In this document: piece after piece, positions 37,857-46,924 of the stretch
How positions within the stretch are numbered: position 1 is the first letter of the stretch
Layout: each line of letters opens with the position of its first letter
Source: Paraglaciecola sp.
GTDB lineage: Bacteria > Pseudomonadota > Gammaproteobacteria > Enterobacterales > Alteromonadaceae
Length of the DNA: 64,000 bases
NCBI GenBank assembly: GCA_009993955.1
Contig: JAACSL010000018.1
Coordinates: 31,187 to 95,186 of the forward strand
Reading direction: 5' to 3'
Position numbers and translations under genes: made by a program
Notes under the pieces: generated by a model
The model's input: only the letters and a program-made list of their open reading frames with translations
Told to the model about the DNA's origin: nothing
Databases searched by the model: none

Positions 37857-39449
37857 ATGCAGAATTTTACACGACGCCAATTCTTAAGTTTAGTTGGGGC
37901 TGCCGGGGGCACTTCCGCATTGCTAAAAACCAGCCTAGCACTTGGTTTGATGGCTGATGTGAACTACGCAGGGCCCGTCAGTATCAACGCGCCAACTAGC
38001 AACAAAAAACCTACTGCGTTGATCCTTGGTGCGGGTATCGCAGGTTTAGCCACCGCCCTTGAATTAGAGCGAGCAGGTTTTGAATGTATCATAATAGAGG
38101 CCTCATTTCGCCCCGGTGGGCGCAATCTCACTGTGCGTCATGGTGATAAAATTGACGAAATGGGTAACCCACAAATTTGCCAGTTCGATCAACAAGAAAA
38201 CCTCTATTTTAATTGTGGCCCTGCCCGCATACCGGGGCATCATCGACGCCTGTTGCACTATTGTCGCACATTGAATGTGCCATTACAGATCAAAGCCAAC
38301 AGTTGTAAGCTCGCCTACTTTCAAGACGATAAAACCTTTGGCGGCAAACCGATTCGCCAGATTGAATACCATGCTGACGTTAGGGGGCTGCTGTCAGAGT
38401 TGGTGTGGAAATCGGCTAACGCCAAACACTATGACGCCTTATTGTCAGAGGAGGATGTGGCTAAATTGGTGAAATTTGCCCAGTTGCATGGTGACCTGTC
38501 TGAATCTGGTCAGTACTTGGGCACCGAACGGGCTGGGGCAACCAATGATCGCATGTTGCAATTTCCCACCTCACATCAGCCGATTGAATTGCAAGCCATG
38601 CTAAATAGTAGCTTTTGGCATGGCGGGCTGTTAGGCGCCGAGTTGTATGACTGGTGTGAACCACTCATGGAGCCTATTGGTGGTATGGATGCCGTGGTAA
38701 AAGCATTTTTGCGCAATTTAAAAAAGGCTCCACTGCTCAATGCGCAAGTCAAAAAAATCTACAATGTTGACGGCGGCGTCGAGGTAACGTTCGAGCAAGG
38801 CGGGCGTTACCACACGGTTAAAGCCGATTATTGTTTTAACAATATTCCAGCTTATTTTATGGCGGGTATTGATAACAATTTTACTCAGCAGTATCAGGCA
38901 GGGTTAAACAGTATCAAACGTGGCCATTTGTTCAAAATTGCCTATCAAATGAAAGAGCGCTTTTGGGAAAAAGAAGGCATCTATGGCGGTATTTCTTATT
39001 CCGCCGACCCCATCACCCAGATTTGGTATCCCTCTCATGATATCCATACAGCAAAAGGCATTGTACTCGGTGCCTACACGTGGGAGCCGCAAATTTCTGC
39101 CAAATTTGAGGCCATGAGCCAAACAGAGCGTTTACAAGCCGGTGCCGCATCAGGCAACAAAATTCACCCTGGTTTTAGCCAGTTCATCGAAAACGGGATC
39201 ACCATTCCATGGGCACGCATCAATCATCAAATGGGCTGTGGCATGCGCATGGATGAGGAGGACTTCCTTGCGTACTTTGAATTATTGCAGCAACCAGAGG
39301 GACGACATTTGATGATTGGTGATCAAATCAGTCATCACAGTGGATGGCAAGAGGGCGCCTTAGCCTCGAGTGAGCAAGCCCTGCAACAACTGAATAAACT
39401 GCTGGTGATGCACAGCCAACAAGCAGGAGGAGGTCGCTATGTCAGTTAA
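37857..39449 (+). CDS. Tat-exported FAD-dependent amine oxidase
   Basis: The 530-residue precursor begins with a twin-arginine signal (TRRQFLS, R6-R7, then a hydrophobic stretch), so it should cross the membrane folded with FAD bound. The Rossmann motif GAGIAG (58-63), acidic E81 and RPGGR (85-89) begin the flavin amine oxidase fold, and GDQISHHSGWQEGALASS near the end is the FAD-contacting C-terminal motif. It oxidises an amine to an imine; the substrate is unknown. The cytochrome gene overlaps its 3' end, suggesting cytochrome c rather than O2 as electron acceptor. Confidence 0.9.
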   Translation: MQNFTRRQFLSLVGAAGGTSALLKTSLALGLMADVNYAGPVSINAPTSNKKPTALILGAGIAGLATALELERAGFECIIIEASFRPGGRNLTVRHGDKIDEMGNPQICQFDQQENLYFNCGPARIPGHHRRLLHYCRTLNVPLQIKANSCKLAYFQDDKTFGGKPIRQIEYHADVRGLLSELVWKSANAKHYDALLSEEDVAKLVKFAQLHGDLSESGQYLGTERAGATNDRMLQFPTSHQPIELQAMLNSSFWHGGLLGAELYDWCEPLMEPIGGMDAVVKAFLRNLKKAPLLNAQVKKIYNVDGGVEVTFEQGGRYHTVKADYCFNNIPAYFMAGIDNNFTQQYQAGLNSIKRGHLFKIAYQMKERFWEKEGIYGGISYSADPITQIWYPSHDIHTAKGIVLGAYTWEPQISAKFEAMSQTERLQAGAASGNKIHPGFSQFIENGITIPWARINHQMGCGMRMDEEDFLAYFELLQQPEGRHLMIGDQISHHSGWQEGALASSEQALQQLNKLLVMHSQQAGGGRYVS

Positions 39450-40053
39450 GGCCTTGCTTTGCGCGGTGCTGTTTAGTCTTTGTGGCACATTTGTGCAGGC
39501 AGAACCAGCACCCACACCAGAAGGGCTGGAGTTCTGCACGGTATGCCATGGCAATCAACTTAAAGGCAATAGCAATATCGCCGCCCCACGCCTCAGTGGT
39601 TTGGATGCCGACTATTTGGCAAGACAACTCAAGGCGTTTCGCCAAGGTATGCGCGGTGCTCACCCTGACGATGAAAACGGTAGCCTGATGCGCCCCATGA
39701 GTAGCCTGCTGAGTGAGGCAGACATTGCCCAAGTGGTTAAATGGATTACGGCTACTGAGTCACCCGTGCCAGCGCCGAGTATTACCGGAGACAGCGAACA
39801 CGGCAGGCAGTTATTCCAAAGTTGTGCTGCGTGTCATGGTGCAAACGCCATGGGCAATGTTCAGTTAGGTGCCCCCAGTTTAGTGGCCTTAAATGATTGG
39901 TATGTAGTTAATCAGTTGCAGCATTTCCGTGATGGCTTGAGAGGCGAACAAGCAAGCGACACCTACGGGCAAATGATGGTGGCAGCGAGCAAAGTGCTCA
40001 GCAGCAACCAAGACATCAACGATGTGGTGGCTTACATCAATACACTCAAATAA
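39439..40053 (+). CDS. Periplasmic di-haem cytochrome c (c4-like)
   Basis: The 204-residue precursor has a Sec signal (cleavage near VQA|EP, residue 21) and two haem-binding motifs, C33TVCH37 and C129AACH133, in two similar c-type domains. Methionine axial ligands are plausible in each half (MRPM; MMVAASK). It overlaps the amine oxidase gene by 11 bases, so tight co-expression is likely, and it is the obvious candidate to take electrons from the flavoprotein and pass them to the respiratory chain. Confidence 0.92.
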   Translation: MSVKALLCAVLFSLCGTFVQAEPAPTPEGLEFCTVCHGNQLKGNSNIAAPRLSGLDADYLARQLKAFRQGMRGAHPDDENGSLMRPMSSLLSEADIAQVVKWITATESPVPAPSITGDSEHGRQLFQSCAACHGANAMGNVQLGAPSLVALNDWYVVNQLQHFRDGLRGEQASDTYGQMMVAASKVLSSNQDINDVVAYINTLK

Positions 40054-40090
40054 TGCATTTATTAATAAAAACCGAAACGGAGTAATGTTT

Positions 40091-40588
40091 ATGAAAAAAG
40101 TTCTATGTTTTTTACTTGCTGGTTTAGTGAGCAGCGTGAGTCACGCGGATGTGACGCGACACGCTCTGTTTAATGACAACCCCTTCCCTATTTCCCGTGC
40201 CGTTGAGGTGAGTCCTGGCACCAGTCTAATTTTTCACAGCGGCATGGTGCCAGGGCCCCTTGATGAAAAAGCCGAACGTGGTAGCCGCGCTTATTATGGT
40301 GACACCGAAGCCCAAGCCTTAAATATTTTTGCCCGCTTTGAAGAGTCGTTTAAGGCCTTGGGTGTTGGATTTGAGGATGTAATCAAAATGCAAGTCTTCA
40401 TGGTGGGAGACCCCACACTAGACGGCAAGATGGATTTTACCGGGTTCATGAAAGCCTACACCAAATACTTCGGTACAGCTGAACAACCTAATAAACCCGC
40501 CCGTTCAGCCTTTCAAATAGCGGGCTTAGCTGGTGGTCCAAACATGCTCATCGAAATAGAGATGGTGATTGCTAAACCGCAATCCTAA
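40091..40588 (+). CDS. Exported RidA-family enamine/imine deaminase
   Basis: The 165-residue precursor starts at ATG 40091 (GGAG eight bases upstream) with a Sec signal cleaved near SHA|DV. The mature part is a RidA (YjgF) domain: ISRAVEV, FHSGMVPG, and PARSAFQIA with the catalytic-type Arg138. RidA proteins hydrolyse reactive imines and are usually cytosolic. Export together with an amine oxidase suggests it removes the imine product in the periplasm. It is the third gene after the amine oxidase, 37 bases past the cytochrome gene. Confidence 0.88.
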   Translation: MKKVLCFLLAGLVSSVSHADVTRHALFNDNPFPISRAVEVSPGTSLIFHSGMVPGPLDEKAERGSRAYYGDTEAQALNIFARFEESFKALGVGFEDVIKMQVFMVGDPTLDGKMDFTGFMKAYTKYFGTAEQPNKPARSAFQIAGLAGGPNMLIEIEMVIAKPQS

Positions 40589-40597
40589 TACCGAGTT

Positions 40598-40656
40598 TGC
40601 CTGCTCGCTCAGGCACAAAACACTGCGCACAAAACCTGGTCAGCCATGTGCGCAGT
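40598..40656 (+). other. Two hairpins between ridA-like and receptor genes
   Basis: The first stem is TGCCTG/CAGGCA with loop CTCGCT (40598-40615). The second is a 9-bp stem ACTGCGCAC/GTGCGCAGT with a 17-nt loop (40622-40656). Neither has a T run, so they look more like RNA-processing or attenuating structures than intrinsic terminators. Confidence 0.5.
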
Positions 40657-40716
40657 TAGACAATAAAGGCTGACATCGCACACAAAGTAAGACACATGAA
40701 ATCCAAGGGGAACACT

Positions 40717-43356
40717 ATGCTTAAACTCAATAAGATCAACAAAGCGATAAAAATGAGCTTGGTGACTTGGACTGTTGGAACGGTCACCTTGTCTTCAGCC
40801 ATGGCTCAAGAAGCACTACCGCCTGATGCCGCAGTAGACGACAATGTCGAAAAAGTTGTGATTACCGGTTCGCGCGGGGCACCACGATCATTATCTGATT
40901 CACCTGTACCGGTGGATGTGTTGACAGAGGACGATCTGGCAGCTGTGCCGTTTAGTGATACCAACGATATCTTGAAAACCTTGGTACCGTCGTATGCCTT
41001 GCAACGTCAGCCAATATCAGATGGTGCATCCTTTATTCGTCCTGCTACCTTACGTGGTATGCCAACCGATAAAACCTTGGTTTTGGTTAACTCAAAACGC
41101 CGTCATCGCTCTGCCTTAGTGGAGATTGGTGGTTCAGGTACCCAAGGCCCAGACATCGCCACTATCCCTTCTGCAGCGTTAAAAGCGGTGGAAGTATTAC
41201 GTGATGGCGCGGCGGCTCAATACGGGTCAGATGCCATTGCAGGGGTGATTAACTTTGTTTTAAAAGACAATGATGAAGGAGGATCGTTTTCCCTTGACGC
41301 TGGCCAGTATTATGAGGGCGACGGTGAACAGATTATCGTTTCTGGCAACCTTGGTTTTACTTTAGGTGACAAAGGGTTTTTCAGTGTCTCAGCAGAATAC
41401 ACCGACAACCAATCCACTTCGCGCTCAGAACAATACTGCGAAAGCTGGGCTTGTGTCGACGCAAGTGATCCGTCTTTTTTAGGCGGTGGTTCATTTGATC
41501 CCACACTGGCTGGTTATTCTCCCGACAGCTTTGTTGCCGGCCTAGGGGATGCCAATTTAGGGGGAGAAGACGTGGTGCAACCGTGGGGACAACCCAATTA
41601 TTCGGGGGCAAAAATCTTCTTTAACACGGCTTATGACATCAGTGACAAGATGAAACTTTATGCCTTTGGTAACTACTCTGAGAGTGAAGGTGACGGCAGT
41701 TTTTACTACCGCTACCCTGGCAACGGTACGATTGAGAATTTACGCGAAGAAGACGGCTCAGTATACAGCCCCTTAGAAAAATACCCGGGTGGTTTTACCC
41801 CAAGGTTTTTTGGCGAGATCACTGATCTGTCGTTCCTTGGCGGCCTATCGGGGGAGTTCGAAGGTGGCATGACCTATGACTTCAGCGGTCGTTTTGGCTC
41901 AAACAAAATTGAATACACCTTAAAAAATACCATCAACCCGTCCATGGGGCCGGATTCACCGACTTCGTTTCACCCAGGGGATTTAATCAACGAAGAATTG
42001 CAATTTTCTGCTGACTTTACCAAATATTTTGAATTGGGTTTTTACTCCGATTTACTTTTTGCTTTTGGTGCGACCTACATGGAAGAGAGTTATGAGTTAG
42101 TGGGGGGGGACGCTGCATCGTATTCACCGGGCCCTTATGCAACGCAAGATCCTTGGGACTTGTGTGATGGAAACGTAGCAACCGCAAAAGGCTTAGCGGT
42201 GATTGCCAATGGTTCATCGTTAAATTGTGCAAATAGCGATGATCCGGTTTACCGCGTGGTTGGGGTTGGTTCCAACGGTTTCCCTGGTTATTCCCCAGAA
42301 TTCTCCGGTAAATATGATCGTGACATGCAAGGGATTTACGTGGACTTTAGCGCAGATGTAACGGCAGAGTTATATCTACAGGCGGCAATGCGTTACGAAG
42401 ACTACTCTGATTTTGGCTCTGAATTAGTGGGTAAGGTGGCGTTTAAATACACCTTAAACGATGACTTCAATATGCGTGGTTCGGTGGGCACAGGGTTCCG
42501 TGCTCCAACCCCAGGTCAACAAGGTACAACCAACGTATCAACCCGACTTCCCAATGGTATTCCGGTTGCCACGGGTTTATTCCCAGCCATCAGTAATGTA
42601 GGACAGGCTTTGGGGGCTAATCCATTAACCCCGGAAAAATCACTCAACTATACCTTGGGTGTGACTGGAAGCTTGGACGACGTTAATATCACCTTAGACT
42701 TCTATCGTATTGAGCTTGAAGATCGCTTTTACGCGGTATCGACTTTGGATGTATCAACGGATCCTACCAGCGGTGATGCCTACCAAAACTTCCTAAAACT
42801 CGATGCGGCCGGTGTAGTTGGAGCTAACTCCATTGGCGGTGTTAACTTTTTCCAAAATGCTTTTGATTCGGTGACTCAGGGCATGGATTTTGTCGCCACC
42901 TATACCCTCGACGACACGGTATTTACCGCTTCGCTAAACTACAACAAAACCGATATTGACTCAGATGCTTCTGCATATCTGAATGCCGAAGATCAATACG
43001 ATCTTGAAAATGCGACGCCGGATTGGCGTGGTGTGATCTCGGCGAAACACAGCTTTGATTTGCTCAGCATCTTAGTGCGCGCCAACTACTACGGTGCTTA
43101 TGTTAATGCCATTGATTCTGCAGCAACGATCAAACAAGAGTATGGGGCGACGGTGTTTTTTGACCTGGAAGCCAACTATCAGTTGAGCGAAAGTCTGAGC
43201 ATTGCGGCTGGTGCACGTAATATTTTTGACGAATATCCTGATAAAGATGGGGTAGACGGTAATCGCGACGATTGTTGTGGCGTGGTCTATTGGTCAAGCA
43301 ATATTGTGGATTGGCAGGGTGGTTACTATTACGCTCGTCTCAACTATACGTTTTAA
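40717..43356 (+). CDS. TonB-dependent outer-membrane receptor
   Basis: The 879-residue precursor has a Sec signal (cleavage after SAMA|QE), a plug domain beginning EKVVITGSRGAPRSLSDSPVPVDVL with the RGMPTDKTLVLVN and DGAAAQYGSDAIAGVINFVLK blocks, and a 22-strand barrel ending in the aromatic terminus NYTF. No N-terminal signalling extension is seen. I use ATG 40717 (AAGGGG upstream); ATG 40696 is also in frame. As the last gene of the amine oxidase locus, it probably imports the substrate across the outer membrane. Confidence 0.92.
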   Translation: MLKLNKINKAIKMSLVTWTVGTVTLSSAMAQEALPPDAAVDDNVEKVVITGSRGAPRSLSDSPVPVDVLTEDDLAAVPFSDTNDILKTLVPSYALQRQPISDGASFIRPATLRGMPTDKTLVLVNSKRRHRSALVEIGGSGTQGPDIATIPSAALKAVEVLRDGAAAQYGSDAIAGVINFVLKDNDEGGSFSLDAGQYYEGDGEQIIVSGNLGFTLGDKGFFSVSAEYTDNQSTSRSEQYCESWACVDASDPSFLGGGSFDPTLAGYSPDSFVAGLGDANLGGEDVVQPWGQPNYSGAKIFFNTAYDISDKMKLYAFGNYSESEGDGSFYYRYPGNGTIENLREEDGSVYSPLEKYPGGFTPRFFGEITDLSFLGGLSGEFEGGMTYDFSGRFGSNKIEYTLKNTINPSMGPDSPTSFHPGDLINEELQFSADFTKYFELGFYSDLLFAFGATYMEESYELVGGDAASYSPGPYATQDPWDLCDGNVATAKGLAVIANGSSLNCANSDDPVYRVVGVGSNGFPGYSPEFSGKYDRDMQGIYVDFSADVTAELYLQAAMRYEDYSDFGSELVGKVAFKYTLNDDFNMRGSVGTGFRAPTPGQQGTTNVSTRLPNGIPVATGLFPAISNVGQALGANPLTPEKSLNYTLGVTGSLDDVNITLDFYRIELEDRFYAVSTLDVSTDPTSGDAYQNFLKLDAAGVVGANSIGGVNFFQNAFDSVTQGMDFVATYTLDDTVFTASLNYNKTDIDSDASAYLNAEDQYDLENATPDWRGVISAKHSFDLLSILVRANYYGAYVNAIDSAATIKQEYGATVFFDLEANYQLSESLSIAAGARNIFDEYPDKDGVDGNRDDCCGVVYWSSNIVDWQGGYYYARLNYTF

Positions 43357-43437
43357 GCCAGGGTTAAAGAATAGAGGGAGCTGCTGACACCTTAAACTGT
43401 TAGTGGCACACCCATCGCGGCTTTTATTTGTAGTATT

Positions 43438-43463
43438 AAAACCTGCAGTGATGCAGGTTTTTT
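43438..43463 (+). terminator. Intrinsic terminator after receptor gene
   Basis: A 10-bp stem AAAACCTGCA/TGCAGGTTTT with a GTGA loop is followed by TT and a further T-rich stretch. It closes the amine oxidase locus. Confidence 0.85.
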
Positions 43464-43624
43464 GTGTTTTACAGACTAGGCTAATTTAATATCGAATCTG
43501 TATTCAGCCAAGGCCACCTTTTTGTACAAATAACTTGGAAGGATAGCGCATTGCAACGATACTAACTGCAATACCGTGAGTGTGACGTGATTGATGCAAA
43601 ACGACTCGATGTACTGGGGGTGTA

Positions 43625-44726
43625 GTGAGATTTTTTGACTTGTTGTCCAGCCCATTTCGTCTTGGTAGCTCACCACGCTACGACCAAGAGACTAATCGTC
43701 GAATTATTGTGATTAATTTGTTGGCTTTGGTGGGTGTTGTCCTGACATTTTGTTTCGGCGTCAATTCGATGCTTACCTCAAGCATGTGGATGGGCGGTGT
43801 GCTCCTTGGCATTAGTGTTACGCTTATCGTCGCAAGAAGCCTGCTTGATATGGGGCGGCCCCCAAACGAACAAACGCTACCCTCATCCTTGCTTATTATT
43901 TCATTGTTTTCACTGATGCTCTTGTTGAACGTCACGGGTGGCCGGGAAAATACCGGCACCATGTGGATCTACATCCTGTCCCCGGTGGTGTTTTTTTTCG
44001 CCGGTCTAAAAGTGGGCTTGGTCATTATCAGCTTGTTCGTTTTTCTTATTTCAATATTAATGTTTTACCCCGATGATAAATTGCTGCTCACCGCCTATAC
44101 CCTTGGCTACAAAGTGCGATTCATGGTTTCGTTTGCAACCACTATTTTATTTGCGGCTATCTATGAATATGCGCGAATGAAAAATATTGAAAAATTTACC
44201 AAAATGAACGGCGAACTCAAGCACATGGCGATGAATGACGCCTTGACCGGTTTAGCGAATCGACGTTTTGCGCAAAATCAGTTGGAAAAAGAATCAGCTC
44301 GGGCAAAACGCAGCGACACCATGGTGTGTGTGTGGTCTTATGTGATATCGATAAGTTTAAAGTGATCAATGATACTTATGGCCATGATGCTGGTGACGAG
44401 GTGCTCAAATTTATCGCAAACATCATGTCTGCGTCTATTCGAGAACAAGATTTGGTGGCGCGTTGGGGGGCGAAGAGTTCATCTTTATGCTACCCAATAC
44501 ACCTAAGCGTGACGGCGCAATTTTGGCAGAACAAATCCGCAAAAAAATAGCAGAAAGTCTGCTGCATTATGGCAATACGGCTATTCACATTACCGCCAGT
44601 TTTGGTGTGAGTGTGTTAGATAAAAACACCGAGATCAAGCAGGCGTTAACACAAACCGATGAGGCCATGTACCTCGCTAAACGCAATGGTGGAAATCAAG
44701 TCGTTGCATTTACAGCGCTGCTCTGA
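43625..44726 (+). pseudogene. Membrane diguanylate cyclase, double frameshift
   Basis: Three consecutive frames together encode one protein: about six membrane segments (residues 25-180) and a GGDEF domain (MNDALTGLANRRF, DIDKFKVINDTYGHDAGDE, GGEEF). Frame 2 passes to frame 1 at a GT repeat near 44326-44335 (one GT too many), and frame 1 passes to frame 0 at a G run near 44465-44470 (six G where seven are needed). As written, translation stops at 44365, before the catalytic motif. It is either a real inactivation, slippage-prone phase variation, or sequencing error. The start is GTG 43625. Confidence 0.8.
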
Positions 44727-44811
44727 AGGCCGTTCAAACCAGCTGAGGTTTTGTACAATGATTGCCCCATGTCTGCTACGTAGTGACTCGGTTAAATGCT
44801 ACTATTCGCTG

Positions 44812-45348
44812 CTATACCTGAGTTTCCGCAGTGCCGGCCGCCTGATTGAGACTACGTGCCACAACAAACAAATAATCAGATAGACGGTTTAGATATTGTA
44901 AACAGACCTCGGGTATCGGATGGGCAGAGAGTAATTTAACCAGTTGCCTTTCTGCACGGCGGGCAACCGTTCTGCAAACGTGCGCTTGCGCCGCACACAC
45001 AGTACCACCCGGTAAGATAAAATGAGTTTGTGGGCTGAGACTTGTTTGTAGGTCATCAATCAATTGTTCAAGGTTTTCAACATCTTGCCCACTCAGTGTT
45101 GTCGTGGCAGAGATGGCAAAGCCAATCTGAAACAAATTACGCTGCACATCCTCTACATTGCTGCTGAGGGTGGGGAGGGCTTGATATTTGTATTCGTTGA
45201 TATAGCTAAGCAGCAGTCCAAGGTGAGCATTGAGCTCATCCAAGGTACCGTAACAATCAAGTACTGCATCACTTTTGGGTAAACGTTGCACCTTATCAAC
45301 ATAAATCTGAGTATGCCCTTGGTCACCACCCTTGGTGTAAATTTTCAT
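44812..45348 (-). CDS. Cob(I)alamin adenosyltransferase, PduO type
   Basis: The 178-residue trimeric-type enzyme transfers adenosyl from ATP to cob(I)alamin. The N-terminal KIYTKGGDQGHTQIYVDKVQRLPKSD and central FILPGGTVCAAQAHVCRTVARRAERQ motifs are diagnostic of PduO/MMAB. It supplies adenosylcobalamin from imported vitamin and fits with btuCD elsewhere in the window. csiV lies 19 bases upstream on the same strand, so they may be co-transcribed. Confidence 0.94.
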   Translation of the reverse strand: MKIYTKGGDQGHTQIYVDKVQRLPKSDAVLDCYGTLDELNAHLGLLLSYINEYKYQALPTLSSNVEDVQRNLFQIGFAISATTTLSGQDVENLEQLIDDLQTSLSPQTHFILPGGTVCAAQAHVCRTVARRAERQLVKLLSAHPIPEVCLQYLNRLSDYLFVVARSLNQAAGTAETQV

Positions 45349-45367
45349 GTTACGTCATTACCTGCGG

Positions 45368-46924
45368 TTATTGTTCGAGATTGTCTGACTCAATGTGATC
45401 AGGCCATGTATAACGATTGACAATCACAACCATGCCAAATAAGGGATGATCAAAATAATGTAACTGTTTACTGATCACTCGTTTGAATTGAGAAAATTTC
45501 ACACTTTGCAAGTGATTCGCTTCGGTAATGTTGCCACCTAGTTGCACGACCTTGCTGGTGGTGTCTGATAACACGTTCTGCACATTCATCACAACCGGCT
45601 CTCTGAAGTCGAGGGCTGTATCGATATGCAAGTAAGGCGTACGCCCTACGTATTGTAAAAATACCTTCAAAAAACCATCGAGTTGCCACAGCGGTAAATC
45701 ACTCTCATTGGCTTGCAAGGCTAAATCACTGGTCAGTGCCGCACTGTTTTGACTGAAATCCAACGGGCTATCATCGTCTAATGCAGCGTGAATGGATTTA
45801 AATAACATGGCGTTGGCTTGCTGTGGGGTTAAACCCTGCTGGTCATAAGATTCATGGTGTATCACAGACTCAGCTTGACTCAGGGAATACCCTGCTTCAT
45901 GCCGCAGGTCGGAGGGTTGATACTGCTCAAGGGGATCCTTGTGCTTGGCATCTGAAGCTTTACGCCAACCGTTAGTGGAGTAGGTTTGACCGAAATTTTG
46001 CCCAGCAAATAAGCGATAACTTGCTGCTTTGTCTCGTCCAAACTTCACTTCTTGTCGCCAACCTAGATGCAATAAAGGCGCTAAATTGCGTTGTTTTGTC
46101 ATGGATTTATACAAATCATTCAACCGCAATTGCTGACGTGGCAGGAGATAGGCAGAACTGGGGTCAAGCCTGTCGATACCGTCAATAATAACCGGCATCG
46201 CCGCCAACTGGCTTAGCGGAGCGGGCTGCGGTGAACGTGGCGTCATTGGGCTTTGCAGCAGTGCCACTTGGTCTTGGTAAACACAGGGCAAACGCTTAGG
46301 CACTTGCCATTCAACCCAGTCAACAAAGAGCAGGGCATCACGGTTTGACGCTTGAGTCACTTCATTGTCTGGGTCTTGTATGGACTCATCGCTGCCTTCA
46401 GCACCTTGTTGTTGTGTATCGCCATCAGCAAAAATGTCACTGCTGACCACCTGAAATTCAAAATCATCTTGTCTTGCCGGACTTGCCACTTGGCCTTTGC
46501 TACTAGGCTGTGGTGAATTGCTGCCCTGATTGTTTTCCTCTGACCCGTCTAATTGTGTCACTTCGTCGACAGGCTCGGGCAAGACAAAACCTTTTTCGTA
46601 TTCTGCCAGTTTTTTTGCTTGAGCTGAGGCTTCACAAAAATCTAACCCAGCACGTAAGTAACTGAGGTCAGGTTGCAGGAAAGGAGTCAGTAAATCACGA
46701 TCGGCCTGTGGCACGGCGGTCAAGGGATGCTCGGCAAATTTCTCTGCCAAGTCAGCTAGGCCTGCGTCTCGTTTAAAAACAATGACTTCGATATCAAACC
46801 ACCAATCCAAACCACTGGTTTTGGCACTGCTGCAAAACGGTAATAACAGGGCAAACAAGGCCAGCGATAAGCGATATCGTTTAACCGGTGGTTGTGTACA
46901 CAAAGAAGCACAAAAGTTTGGCAT
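45368..46924 (-). CDS. csiV: CsiV-family peptidoglycan-binding protein
   Basis: The 518-residue precursor has a signal peptide (hydrophobic about 18-34), an N-terminal DWWFDIEVIVFKRD start typical of CsiV, a long low-complexity Q/S/D-rich middle (about 120-190), and a C-terminal domain (YLHIDTALDFREP, HYFDHPLFGMVVIVNRY). In Vibrio, CsiV activates LpoA-dependent amidase/PBP1a cell-wall assembly on D-amino-acid stress. It directly follows mfd with a one-base overlap, as in Pseudomonas and Shewanella. Confidence 0.82.
   Translation of the reverse strand: MPNFCASLCTQPPVKRYRLSLALFALLLPFCSSAKTSGLDWWFDIEVIVFKRDAGLADLAEKFAEHPLTAVPQADRDLLTPFLQPDLSYLRAGLDFCEASAQAKKLAEYEKGFVLPEPVDEVTQLDGSEENNQGSNSPQPSSKGQVASPARQDDFEFQVVSSDIFADGDTQQQGAEGSDESIQDPDNEVTQASNRDALLFVDWVEWQVPKRLPCVYQDQVALLQSPMTPRSPQPAPLSQLAAMPVIIDGIDRLDPSSAYLLPRQQLRLNDLYKSMTKQRNLAPLLHLGWRQEVKFGRDKAASYRLFAGQNFGQTYSTNGWRKASDAKHKDPLEQYQPSDLRHEAGYSLSQAESVIHHESYDQQGLTPQQANAMLFKSIHAALDDDSPLDFSQNSAALTSDLALQANESDLPLWQLDGFLKVFLQYVGRTPYLHIDTALDFREPVVMNVQNVLSDTTSKVVQLGGNITEANHLQSVKFSQFKRVISKQLHYFDHPLFGMVVIVNRYTWPDHIESDNLEQ

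Noticed and set aside
44320..44480. Programmed ribosomal frameshifting in the GGDEF gene
   Set aside because: Two separate shifts would be needed, and neither site has a slippery heptamer with a downstream stem; repeat-length change explains both.
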